DNA of 64,000 nucleotides. Source: Pyronema omphalodes. Its lineage: Eukaryota > Ascomycota > Pezizomycetes > Pezizales > Pyronemataceae. Each line of letters begins with the position of its first letter. Positions within the stretch are counted from its first letter, which is position 1. Of the stretch, positions 26,721 through 37,145 are shown in pieces. The translations under genes and the position numbers were made by a program. The notes below the pieces were generated by a model. It was given only the letters and a program-made list of their open reading frames with translations. It had not been told where the DNA came from and ran no database searches. Where the stretch lies: positions 186,001 through 250,000 of the forward strand of contig JAJJXM010000043.1 of the NCBI GenBank assembly GCA_024516155.1. Reading direction: 5' to 3'.

Positions 26721-27126
26721 TTTAGATCTTATATTCTTTGGGAGTTCGTCGGTAGCTCGGTGGATATGGAGAGTATCCGAGGGTCATACAATGATAAGTT
26801 ATAACCCAATATCCTATAAATGTTCCAAATCGAATATACATAGTTAACACATATATCATCCACGCCTTTTTGAAAAGCGTAAGCATTCAACAAGTTAAAC
26901 CAATCTACAAAAGACTGTGCTGTCAGTGTACTCTTCATATGCTCCTTGAAGATATCGTGTGCAGGTATGTACTTGAGTACATGATACATCTATAATGCAT
27001 AGGTAGCCCATCGTATCAGATTATCTAGATCCGCAATATATGTATGTATTAATATTGATTCTCGGTCCTTATTTCTGCCTACTGTTTGTACGTATGAACC
27101 ATTGGAGCTTGTAGTAGTATGTAGTG

Positions 27127-27210
27127 ACGGAGCTATCTCCGACGTCCTCGGTGGCTTATCCGAGCCCAGAAGCCCAAGTATGGAAGCGTGGGAACCTGGG
27201 GGGAAGAGAA
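27127..27210 (+). repeat. Decayed dispersed repeat, copy 3
   Basis: Core ACGGAGCTATCTCCGACGTC (27127-27146), then CTCGGTGG and CTTATCCGAG. The similarity is lost soon after. Confidence 0.55.
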
Positions 27211-27380
27211 TCTGAGTATCTGAGCATCTGAGTACTTACTGTAACTTAATCAAACCTTTGGCATTTTAACACCAGGATGCCGTATATGGTAATTGATATA
27301 AAGCTATAAATCCATATCAATACATCGATGCCTGCATACCCGGATATTTACTATATATATCTATCTTAATTGCGCCTGTG

Positions 27381-27560
27381 ACGGAGCTACCTCCGACGTC
27401 GAATTAATGCACTACAATCTTCTCTGTTAGATTTTATTTATCTGAACCTACAGAACCTAAAAACCCGGAATCCTGGGAGGGAAAAGTTTATTTTGACAGT
27501 TATTTACGTAGATGGAGATACACGGCTTTGATCCGTCCGAGATGAAAGATTGGGGTCGCC
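27381..27560 (+). repeat. Decayed dispersed repeat, copy 4
   Basis: Core ACGGAGCTACCTCCGACGTC (27381-27400). The tail AAGTTTATTTTGACAGTTAT plus TAGATGGAGATACACGG closely matches the tail of copy 1 about 1.3 kb upstream. A fifth, weaker core sits at about 28119-28140. Confidence 0.6.
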
Positions 27561-28762
27561 GGTGTACAGTACTGCTGTGTATCTCGAGTTTGATATCCCT
27601 TCTGCTTGATCTATATAAAATGGAAACGATTACCCATAAACTTACCTAAAAGATAACAATAAGAGAAAAATAAACAACAGTACATTAGTACAGCAAATTA
27701 TCCATACCGGGAGTTAATCACCAGTCGTAATATCTTAACATCTTAATGCTGTAACTTCATGATGCCATATATGGTGTAACCGGAATATATAACACATAGT
27801 CCACAATACCATATAAACCATGCTTCTTAATTCCCTGATCTACCTACTAGAGCACTTCCCTAGGCTCCTCGAATAATTCGTACACTTAGGAACTTTGCTA
27901 CACATATATATACTGTCAAACGAAACCATGGAACCATGAAACCGCGAAACCACGAAACCGCGAAACGAGACCCCATAAATCGCCTCAAATTTTGAGGCAA
28001 ACCTGATATCGTCATCTGCATACTTTGAGAATTACAGTTCTAAAAAGTGGCGTAATGGGCATTTCAATATTGATGGTTCGAACAATAGCACGGCAGGAGG
28101 TCCTCCACTGACTGTATAACGAAGCTACCCCCGATGCACCAACCAAAGTATCGGTGGTAGTGACTGTATGTATTATGGTGTATTACATATGAACGGCAAT
28201 CAGCGCGGCTAAAGCAGGGTTGTAAACACTGTGACCTACCACGATAAACAGTATATCAAACTTGGCGTCTTCTGTATAAAAGGTATTGAGCTACCCTGTT
28301 TACTATCATCTTTCACTGTAGCTTAAGAGTGTAGTGATAGCTGTACGTGGGGAGTAACTACTGAGACAAGTGATAAGGTTTCACGCCACTACCGATGTTT
28401 TCATATTTTCCTGTATACTGCATTTATTTATTGAGTTAAACAGACATTATTACGGGATGACAGATTGGCCGAATTGTTCTGGTACATGTAAATGGCCTCC
28501 AGGGAAGCTCCACCACAAACCAACAACGCAGACCTCCACATCACCCACCGCAGCTAGAATTTTGTAAACAACATCGGAAGAGCTCTAGATTTTGCTTGCT
28601 ACCTTTCACATTTTGCTACAATCTTCCCTTCTCTCTGGCTTTCTCTATCTTCTCATTCTCCGAAGTACAACGGTGCTTGCCATTTGACCTCCACGCTCCT
28701 CCACATCATATCCTTTCTAATTGAGCCAATCATCTATCGGGATAACGGTTCGAACAAGCATC

Positions 28763-29837
28763 ATGGATAAGATCAGGATCACCAAATTTCATAGGGATAG
28801 TCATGAGCAATATCCCAAAGATCCCTCAGAAAATAGCAAAACCCCATCCTCGCAAACACAACAAGACCCCGAGGATCACTCGAAAAATAGCGAATCCTCG
28901 TCCTCCCAAGCACAGCCACAGGACCACGGGTATTTCCCCATAACAGGCACTCCCTCGAGCTCCCAAGAACAACCGCGGCCCCGTAGATATCCTTCCGGAC
29001 TTCCAATACCCGCAAGCTTCCGAGAACGACGCCAGCAGCGTGGAAATCATCCCCAGTATGGCGAGGTGACAATCCTCCAAGGACGACACCAGCAGCGCGG
29101 AGACCCTCCCAAAAATGACGAAGCCTCAGACCTCAGACGTGTACAGCAGCAACGCGGAAATTCTCACCAATCTGGCAAAGACCCAGTCTCCAAAGAACAA
29201 AACCAGTCCAACCACCACCGCTGGATATGCCTGGTTTGTCAGGAAACCTTTCAGTACAGACAGGTGCTTCACGCACACATCTGTTCTGTTCATGGGATAT
29301 ATATCTGTTGCGGAATTGACTTTAAGTACTGGCAAGATTTGTCCACACACTTGGAAGAGCACCATGCCCTGCAATGTATATGCGGGAAAACATTTCGAAG
29401 CCAGAAAGAATTCACGGTGCATCAGCAAAAGGTATTACATTTTTTGCATAGCGTTTACACTTAAACCAACCAAGTTCCTGAATACTGATTCTCTCGTCTC
29501 TTAGGCATCACATCATAGGTATAGCTGCGTGGCGTGTGGTACCGGGCAGTCGTTCATCAGTGCACGAGACTTTTATTATCACATGAATACCTTCAGTGGT
29601 GACGCCATATATTGCTCCCTATGTGAAACAGTTAGAGGCAGTCCCTTATGGCTTACACTACACTTAGAGACGTGTCATGTAGCCGAGACGGACATGGTGC
29701 GGTGTATTATTCCCATGGAAACCGAACAAAACAAGGATGGAGAGGGGACTTCCGAGCATAAGGGGCAGCGAAAACTGAGCGAACCTACAGCAGCGACTTC
29801 CAAACAAGACTCCATACAAGAGTTTCAATGGAGATGA
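28763..29837 (+). CDS. C2H2-like zinc-finger protein
   Basis: Two exons, 28763-29431 and 29505-29837, separated by a 73-nt intron (GTATTA donor, CTCTTAG acceptor), giving 333 residues. Residues 1-150 are polar, disordered and Q/S/P/R-rich, with three imperfect repeats built around QQRG (about 91-135). Residues 154-270 carry about five Cys/His clusters: CLVC...HAHICSVH (156-177), CC...HLEEHH (182-201), CIC...H (205-220), then in exon 2 CVAC...H and CSLC...HLETCH. The spacings are irregular for classical C2H2 fingers, so some may not fold. The protein could bind DNA, RNA or protein; I cannot assign a target. The start is the first ATG in frame; the open frame upstream lacks another ATG. Confidence is good for the gene model and low for the function. 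Confidence 0.75.
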
Positions 29838-30248
29838 CGCCGAGAATGACATTGATTCCCATTCTGCCTATTCCCTTGTCTAGGAATTTCAAGGCCAGTG
29901 ATGGACCAGTTAGCGGCGTGTAGGATAAAACCAAAAAACTTTATAGGGCAATATGGATGAGCTTATTGCGTGGGTTTGTATCGTCAATTACTGTATTTAT
30001 GCTTATGTTAATGGTATCATTATGTTTTGGGGTCTGGTTATGCCACAATTATGTTTTTCCTGCAGAGTAATGTGCTACGGATTGTTGATTATTGGTGTGA
30101 GATCCTTATAAGATCCCCTCAGGGTTGGGCCTCGTCAATATGAGTTTTTCTTTTTTTTTTCTTTTCTTTTTTTTTTATTGAGCTTTGGATACTCGGTGAT
30201 AAAAACATGAATGAATTTTATATGCATCTTCTGTTGTATCTGCTATTA

Positions 30249-30335
30249 CGGAAACTTTTGACAACTCTTGAACTTTGTTGTTTATCGTATTAATCGCGGA
30301 AACTTTTCACAACTCTTGAACTTTGTTGGTTATCG
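30249..30335 (+). repeat. Direct repeat, two 39-bp copies
   Basis: CGGAAACTTTTGACAACTCT and the following 19 bases occur twice, at 30249-30287 and 30297-30335, with two mismatches by eye. Confidence 0.8.
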
Positions 30336-30577
30336 GCCCATCAGTAGAATCTACCGGAAAATTAGAAGCATGACATAACCAAACTCCTAAACATAATACT
30401 ACCATAAACACAAACAACACCGCAATAATGGATTATAAAAAACCATACAATAATCCCCATTCACATCACCCTATAAAGCTCATTGTTGTTATGCCAACAC
30501 ACCGTTACCTAATTCACCACCAGTCTTAGAATACCTGGCGTAGAGAATAACCCAAGTGATAATCATTGTCTGTTATC

Positions 30578-30799
30578 TCAGGCGTCATCTTCATCGATAC
30601 TTCCGTATGAGGTGTTGTTGAAAATCACCTGCTCTAGTTTCGCGAAATTTTCGCTACTCATTACGTTGGGAAATCGCATCTCACTCCTTGGGCTGTTACG
30701 CTGCATGTCAGTGAGTGTTGGGTGTTTGGCTGGTTTTTCCCATTGAAGGGCTGGGTGTGTCATGGGGCGGTTAGCGCTTGTCGGGCAATTGGGGTTCAT
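30578..30799 (-). CDS. Possible small hypothetical protein
   Basis: An ATG-initiated frame of 73 residues, polar and proline-rich at the N-terminus, ending in an acidic SIDEDDA tail. A pyrimidine-rich stretch of the type found before fungal start codons lies at about 30840-30900 on this strand. Two other ATGs in a different frame (about 30850 and 30824) would give only a 26-residue peptide. I do not recognise a family, and an unseen intron may connect the frames. The call rests only on the leader and the polar, non-repetitive composition. Confidence 0.25.
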   Translation of the reverse strand: MNPNCPTSANRPMTHPALQWEKPAKHPTLTDMQRNSPRSEMRFPNVMSSENFAKLEQVIFNNTSYGSIDEDDA

Positions 30800-31172
30800 G
30801 GGTAATGGAAGTTCCACTGCCACTCATATGCCTGTGTCCGCTGATCATGGGAGAAGACGGGAGGGATGATGGGACAAGAGGAGATGAGATGGGAGAGGAG
30901 TGATGGAGAAAAGGAGAAGATTTAAATACATAAGAAGAACAGTCAGAGTGGAAAAAGAAATCGGCGCATCCAGAGGGGAAAAAAAGGAAAAGAGAAAAAA
31001 AAAAAAAAAAAACCGCACTTGAGGTAGGGAATTATTCTTCCTTCTTGAATGGACGGCAAATATAAAGTGCAATGCTATCATTGATTGATTAATTTTTGCA
31101 TCCTCCTTGCTGACCCTACTATTATGATATATTTTGCGACAGGCTTTTTAACATTTCCACAGGCCCTGGATT

Positions 31173-31508
31173 CAAAGTTCGGCACGGTCCGTCCGGTCCC
31201 GTGCTGGCTGTAGACGGGGCTGGACCGTTACTCGTGGTCCCGTCTTGAAGTAGGACCAGGACTGGCCGTCCTGGAGGCACCATGGACGGGACGGACCGCG
31301 GGTGACCGCGGGAGACCACGACTAGCGTCACTTCCGGTCACTCGCAACCGGCGGTTTTTTACTACGGCTTATGGTGTTTTGCTGACATAATTCTGATGCA
31401 TTGCACAAATTGAAGTCAGCTATATGGAATTCCTCGAATAAACCAAAACTATACTGATAGTGTGGTCCCGTCCGGTCCGCCGTCCTGGACGGACCGTGCC
31501 GAACTCTG
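31173..31508. mobile_element. Non-autonomous hAT element with 8-bp TSD
   Basis: 336 bp bounded by inverted termini: left CAAAGTTCGGCACGGTCCGT, right (minus strand) CAGAGTTCGGCACGGTCCGT. Immediately outside, the 8-mer CCTGGATT is present on both sides (31165-31172 and 31509-31516). An 8-bp target-site duplication plus short C/T-A-starting termini is the signature of the hAT superfamily. There is no transposase frame inside, so it must be moved in trans. Related ends occur at 10210-10388. Confidence 0.85.
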
Positions 31509-32074
31509 CCTGGATTTCACCCCTGCGTCTCGCTCGGTAGGGAATTACCCTAGAGAATGCATCGTGTTTTTGTATCTTGCAGCCTCCCTTCGTCTTCTGT
31601 TTGGTGGTTTTTCTCATCTGTACATTTTGAGCTCCATTCGCTCCTCCGTCTTCTACTCATCTCTCGCCTGATCAGGTTTACTCTTCCTTTCCTGATATCC
31701 TTTTTGGCCGTCTTTCTCCCCTTTCTTTTGTCAGTCGTCGCTTCTCCTCTCCTCCTGCCTCTATTTCTTCCATTTCTCTGCTCCTTGTACGCCTTATACG
31801 CTCTCTCGTCTCCCTTATTTCTCTGTTTTCTTTTTGTTTTTTTTTTCCCTCTTTTTGTATATATACAGCTCGTAATTGGGTTATAAGTGTGGCTGTGGTC
31901 TGTAGTTTTTGGAAACCATGAGTAGGGCTTTATTTACCGGTATTAAGGATATTCTTTGATTATTTGAATTTGTCATGTTGAGCATGCGTGAAGCTCATCC
32001 CCTCGAAAGAACATTCATCCGAGTTTACGCCGGACATACCTGTAGGCGTGGAATGAGACACGTGGGTTCGTTGA

Positions 32075-32594
32075 TAGGGATGCACACGAGACAAGCGGAT
32101 CGAGACAAGAGTTCGGGCTTTCGGCTCGAGACCGACGAGAGTGGATTTCTACGAGACGAGACGTCTCGAGACCTGTTTTTGAAAAGCTTGAGATAATCTC
32201 GAGACTTTCGAGACTTGTACATTTTAAATTTACAGGGCAAAAATATGCGCAATCAAGCTAAATATAGATTATTTTCTACTTCACCAATCAGTCCTCCAGT
32301 AAATTTATTACCAAGTGTAAGAATCAGCTTCTTAGTAAAACTACTACGGTAGTACATGCTGCTCATTGAGGGCTCCAATGGACTACCGCAGCCGGAAGTC
32401 TTGGAGGTGTTCGAGGAGGAAGAGCATGAGCATTGGGGTAGATAATATATTGCAGAAGTATTGCTTCACTCGTAGTTTAATGAATTTTTTTTTCTCGCTC
32501 ACAGTCTCGAGACTTACGAGACCAAAATCCCACGAGACGAGACGTGTCGAGACCAAGCGCGGTCTCGTCTCGTCTCGTCTCGTGTGCATCCCTA
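32075..32594. mobile_element. Non-autonomous hAT-like element with CGAGAC subterminal repeats
   Basis: 520 bp with perfect 18-bp inverted termini TAGGGATGCACACGAGAC. The flanking 8-mers TTCGTTGA (32067-32074) and GTCGTTGA (32595-32602) match at 7 of 8 positions, a probable hAT target-site duplication. Both subterminal regions are packed with CGAGAC/GTCTCG motifs, including palindromic GAGACGTCTC on the left. Such clustered short motifs are typical transposase-binding sites. It has no coding capacity. It lies about 220 bp upstream of the ATG of the membrane-protein gene at 32816. Confidence 0.8.
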
Positions 32595-32815
32595 GTCGTT
32601 GAGGCTCTTGCAGATTTAGTTGCTCAAGGTCGTTAGTTACTCGACTGTGGGGGGTAGGGTAACTACAGTCGTACAGAGACACTTCAGTTGACACTGACGT
32701 CAATCCACCGCCGGCGGCGCGTTACCTCACCACGCGTCCTCAATTGACGCCGACCCTCGATCTCCGACCCCTGGCCCTTCGCTCTTGTCATAGGATTTCC
32801 ATCAACAATCTCAGA

Positions 32816-33235
32816 ATGGGGATTCTTTCATGGTTGTGGATAGCGTTCTGCGTGATCATCGGAGGTTTTCTCTTTTACAACGGGTTCTCGCTGACCTTGA
32901 AGGGTTTCCGCGAAGAGCTACCACGATCCGCTATTAAATTCCATAACCACCCTGAGGAACCTGCCGACATTGCACATAATGCTGAACTAGAGATGACGGT
33001 TCTGCATAGTCTGGTTGCAAACTGTTCGTCGGGGTTGCTGATGATTTGGGGTGTGTTGTTCGTGGGTGCAATTCTACCGATTGGAGGACATGTTTTGGCT
33101 ACTATGGTTACCCTGGTGGCAACCTGGTATCTCGCTCATGCTGTACAGCTACTGGAATTTACTACGGGGGGTCTTAGAGCCCGGTGGCCGCTACCGGAGG
33201 AGGAGGAATGGGTTGGTAGTGGCGAGGAGGAGTAG
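32816..33235 (+). CDS. Small predicted membrane protein
   Basis: An uninterrupted frame of 139 residues from the first ATG. Three hydrophobic segments are visible, at about 5-27, 65-88 and 91-113, followed by a charged C-terminal tail ending in an EEEE-containing stretch. The loop between segments 1 and 2 is hydrophilic and histidine-containing. I do not recognise the family. A hAT-like element ends 221 bp upstream, so the promoter may be rearranged. The composition and hydrophobic pattern support a real gene; the function is unknown. Confidence 0.7.
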   Translation: MGILSWLWIAFCVIIGGFLFYNGFSLTLKGFREELPRSAIKFHNHPEEPADIAHNAELEMTVLHSLVANCSSGLLMIWGVLFVGAILPIGGHVLATMVTLVATWYLAHAVQLLEFTTGGLRARWPLPEEEEWVGSGEEE

Positions 33236-34307
33236 AAATGATCTGGTCGTTGAAAGAATCCCTTCCATTGGGACTTAAGAAGATGACAAGTGAGAGTAAG
33301 GATGGAAAGGAAGCGGTCTAGATATCCTGGGTTTTCTGATAGCAATGGTGCGAATGGCCTGGATGATTTTACTCGAACGGTTCAGCTTTGACGCTGCTAC
33401 CTATCTATTTATATATTTAGACAAGATATATTGATATCCATTTTTGTTTGGTTTTTCGGAATATCTCATTACTATTTTGAATACTTCAACGTTGAATGCG
33501 GAGAAAATGGACCTCAAGATTTGATCTACATAGTATCAAGTTGGCACCCTGCAAAAAAGCACAGCCCAACGCCTCATCCATCACCAAGACGACTACCTGT
33601 GTTATAGCTGACAGCTCCCAAGTCGACAAAATTGCATCTCAATGGACAACTACCGCCAATAAACTGTTGAACCGTACCCTCTAAGCTTCGCCATTGACGG
33701 CATCATTCTAGGAATCAGTTACTTGTTGGATACTTCATGTTCACTGCGATGTCAAGTTTTTGCAACTATCGACATAACCTTCCTTGTCATAACTTTCAGC
33801 ACCAGTGTTATCTACTTCGGATCAAGATGTCCCCGGTACCTGGGATTTTCTGTTACTATTGACTGGATTCGACTTTTAAAGCTAGCTTTATGTCGTAGGA
33901 TTCTGTACGCTACAGTCGTTGGTGTAGGATTGTTTATTCCACAAGTTGTATCGGTTGTCGGGTTGATGTTATAGAAATACCTGGGTTGGTCGGTAATTTT
34001 CAGGGCTGCGGTAGGGCTTGTAGTAACTCCTGCGGCACCCTCTGAAGTCATTACGTTGAGGTGTAGCAAAGGATAACCATATGATAATGATAGTACATAT
34101 ATTTCGTGATGCAAACAGACAGTGGTGTTGAGAACTTGAAGACTTGGTGGCTACTGATGCATGTTGAAAGAACTCAATATGTCAACTCAATCTCTATGTT
34201 ATCTTTTGCGAGAACACTTTGAGCGGATGCAGATGTTACGTTAATTACGCTTATGTCTTTGAGATACGATTATTATCAGTATAAGTATAATATCCAATGA
34301 TATTGAC
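33236..34307. other. Intergenic, no gene seen
   Basis: Short frames at 33496-33684 and 33723-33974 (plus) have no recognisable features. This is the single-copy left flank of the segmental duplication that starts at 34308. Confidence 0.5.
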
Positions 34308-35507
34308 AAGCTGTCGTAACTAACCAACCGCCCCACAAAGATTCCCATAGATCCGTTTTCTTGACGAGTCACAGCCCTCGTGACAAAGAAAATAGTATGT
34401 ATCCCGCGTAAATACTTCCATTGTTATCCCTTCATCTTTTCCACCATATCGCCTCCACTTCCCTCTACCCTACATCTCTTCTACCACCACCACTACCACC
34501 ACCGCCGTCCAAAACACCCTTACACGATGTCCCTCAATAAAACTCTAGAAGCCCTCCGCGGCGGTCCCTTCGCCTTTCTTGTAACTCTCACGGAGTGCAT
34601 TCTACTCCTTTACCTATATATTGTACCAGTCTTCGTAATTCTCAGCATCATCGGCATAAACTCCTGGATAGTCGACCTGTTTCGAGTCAACCATTATCCC
34701 GTCCCCTTCGAGGTGCAATTCCCACTCATCTACACCGTCTTAGGCACAGTATTTGCTCCTGGTATCTTTATGGCGGTGTTATACAGTACTGATTATCCAT
34801 GGACTATTATATTCGTGTCGGTGGTTTCTTTTGGGCTTAATATTTATATGATTGTTATGTTGAAAGATAATTTCCATGTGGATGCGAGCAAGAATATGTT
34901 ATATTTGCAGGCGATGGCGCTTGGGGATTTGAAAGGTGAGGGTTATGTTAATCCTAACCAAGCGCAGATTTTGGTCAGGATGTTTATGGTTTTGTTGGTT
35001 TTTCTGGCGGTTTTTAATTTCTTTGTCGTGTCTGTGGGAGTGGTTTATAAGAGTGTGCAATTGGTGAAGAAATACAAGGAGTGGCGAGAAGCTAGAGATG
35101 ATATGGAATTGGACACGTTGTAAGGAATATGGTCTGTGATTGGGTATGAGGAAATTCAAGATCATTTGATGGATTGAGTAATGTGGAATGTTGCATATTG
35201 TTATTGACTGTTAAGCTACCGCTTGCTTGTACTGCACTCATATTTCTGTATGACCTCGAATAAAATAATGCAATTAATCTGCGCTCTGTATTACTCTCGG
35301 TGGCCAATATGTTCTTATCACTATTGTGTAGCATACATAATTATCTGATTCTATAACTTTTGAAGTCGCCAGCCCATTTGATTTTGCACCTTTTCCTCCC
35401 AGTGGACCTAGCTATAAAGGCTAGGAAGATGCCAAACCAAGACCGGATCAATAGCTACCTAGTCAAACATTTTCTACACTAAGCATAAAGCAATTGTCCT
35501 GCATGAG
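34308..35507. repeat. Segmental duplication block A, copy 1
   Basis: Matches 37874-39081 over its whole length with about 90-95% identity by eye, including leader, coding region and 3' flank. It carries the membrane-protein gene at 34527. The right end breaks sharply at ...CATGAG, where the NLR-containing segment begins. Confidence 0.9.
34527..35123 (+). CDS. Four-TM membrane protein, paralog 1
   Basis: 198 residues. Hydrophobic segments lie at about 17-44, 65-87, 89-112 and 150-174, and the charged tail KKYKEWREARDD suggests a cytosolic C-terminus. I do not recognise the family. It is a tandem paralog of the gene at 38093: the last 155 residues are about 93% identical, but the first 35 differ at about half the positions, while the 5' leaders remain very similar. 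The start is the first ATG after a CACCAC-rich leader; the frame stays open upstream without an ATG in both copies, so an upstream exon cannot be excluded. The downstream flank ends at the duplication breakpoint at 35507. Confidence 0.8.
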   Translation: MSLNKTLEALRGGPFAFLVTLTECILLLYLYIVPVFVILSIIGINSWIVDLFRVNHYPVPFEVQFPLIYTVLGTVFAPGIFMAVLYSTDYPWTIIFVSVVSFGLNIYMIVMLKDNFHVDASKNMLYLQAMALGDLKGEGYVNPNQAQILVRMFMVLLVFLAVFNFFVVSVGVVYKSVQLVKKYKEWREARDDMELDTL

Positions 35508-37145
35508 GCGTATGATGACTTACGAATTCCCCGTAACAATAACAGCTTGGACTCGTTGGATGAAAGCCACTCATTGTACTCTGGCCTCTCAAAAAGCCAC
35601 TCCCCCGTGCCTTCAAGGCGCCCTTCACTGATGCGCCTGTGGTGACTGCTGTAAGGAATGGCAGATATCTATTGCAGAATTGAAGATCTCTCGCTGTCTA
35701 CTGAAGTGAGTGAACATTCCTAGTGTGGCGACATCATATGATCCTGCATACCTTCTAGCAAATGCCTCGTGGGAGAAATCATGTCGTTCATATCCTTCAG
35801 TTGCCCTCGAAGGTACTCGAAACCATCGGAGTTGGCTAAATTGTGTTAAAACTACTCGACATTCCAAGACTGCACCGTAGACAAATACCTTGTGCTCCTA
35901 CGACGTCGGCGTCATCTTTAACAGCCCTTTCCTGTTTCTTTACGTTTCCAAGGTAATCTGAAATGTTCTCTGTGGTGAATACCGCCTTGACATGATTCTC
36001 TGAAGAAGTATCAGTTGCAGTACAGCCCTATAAGATGGGAATACTCACCTTTTGCTTTATCGATAGACCTGGCAAGGAACTTTAGTACTGCGATGTAAAG
36101 CTGAAGAATGGATTTCTCGAGGTTTCTCGACGCATCGGAATTTTCTCTGAGATATAAAATTTCGTAAATCGTGCACCTTTGAATAAGACCGGCAATGTTC
36201 TCAAGGCCATCGACGATGGAGTCTAGCATTTTCTGTCAATCCACGCAAAGCTGTAGAGCATCATTAGCTACGCCAAGTAAGAGATCTGGCGGTTTAATCA
36301 ACCTTGAGGAGAAATCGAAACGCAGCCCACGGCAGCGCCGCATGTGCGGGATCGTATTGGACGACGATATCCCCAATCTCTTTGAATTTATCGATCCAGT
36401 TGAGCAGTTTGTCAATTTTCCAAGTCTTTGTCTTTCTCTTTTTCAGAATGTCTATAACATAACGCCTTGCTTCTGATACGCACTCAAGGGCACTGGCTTG
36501 AAAACCAAGTCCTTTGAGCGTTTCGCGCTTCTCATTCAGGTCATTGCTGTCAAATGCCTTGCTCCACAGCGATCGAGAATTGACAACACTAGTCGCCGTC
36601 AAATCATGTGGCTGTTGTTCTGGTGCGACCTGGGTATCTGTAGCCGTATTCTCTACCGGCATTACAAGTGTTTGTCGAAACGAACTTGTCGAAACTGACT
36701 GAAAACATTGATTACTGCTTTCACCCTGACTTCGGGCTACTGATGAGGACTCGATTGTTGTTTGCGAATGACCTGAGGGTGTGACTGTCCCAGATATTTT
36801 GGTTTTCTTGGACACCTTGTCCTGTGAAGGTTTTGACGATTGCAATAGATCGCTTAGTCCTCGTTTTAGTCGATCACGCATCTTCGGGGTGTCATCCAAC
36901 ATATTGCTAATAGCCGTTCTATGTCTCCCGTCTTTAGGGTAAAGTAGAAGCCGTTCCGGGAGCGATATTGAGTATCGAATATTGCACTTATTGTATCGGA
37001 GCAATGTATTTCTCGAACTGCCGGTATCGATCGTTCGGTTTTTGTGCCGTACTGTTACACCTCGGTGATGGCGTCGTGGGAATACAGTGATAGAATTTCA
37101 GAAAACCGCCAGATATCTAGCTGAATATGTGGCGTGTATAGTGTC
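35508..37145. other. Segment present only in the upstream duplication unit
   Basis: 1638 bp separate block A1 (ending 35507) from block B1 (starting 37146), whereas A2 and B2 are directly joined at 39081/39082. I see no target-site duplication or inverted ends. It contains the truncated NLR gene. It is either an insertion into copy 1 or a deletion from copy 2. Confidence 0.8.
35524..36902 (-). pseudogene. Truncated fungal NLR (NACHT-type), N-terminal part only
   Basis: Suggested exons: 36902-36303, 36232-36049, 35999-35889, 35835 to about 35764, and about 35712-35524 with GT...AG introns. The N-terminus has the short charged MRDRLKR type start, then a Ser/Thr-rich linker. The NACHT N-terminal (NWD-type) domain follows, with PAHAALPWAAFRFLLK and DGLENIAGLIQRCTIYE. 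Next comes the conserved IPYSSHH...EGTGEWLFERPEYNEW block that precedes the P-loop. The last exon ends in a GTAAGT donor at 35523, and the sequence then runs into block A1, so the NACHT ATPase and all repeats are missing. A TAG (35669-35671) replaces the tryptophan codon normally found before ISPIPY. An extra TGA occurs if the 36232 acceptor is not used. Intact members act in heterokaryon incompatibility and innate immunity; this copy cannot. Confidence 0.8.

Larger units (their letters stand above)
24761..28762. other. Repeat-rich intergenic region
   Basis: No supportable gene. The stretch holds at least four copies of a decayed repeat with a CGGAGC..CCTCCGACG core (separate entries), GAAACCGCG-type 9-bp repeats near 27925-27970, and a GCATC/GTC microrepeat at 25075-25100. 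Open frames are all under 90 codons. Confidence 0.6.
29838..31172. other. Intergenic with small direct repeat
   Basis: It contains a 39-bp direct repeat (30249-30287 and 30297-30335, 48-bp period) and pyrimidine-rich sequence on the minus strand near 30860-31000, upstream of the small possible gene at 30578-30799. Otherwise nothing is recognised. Confidence 0.5.
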
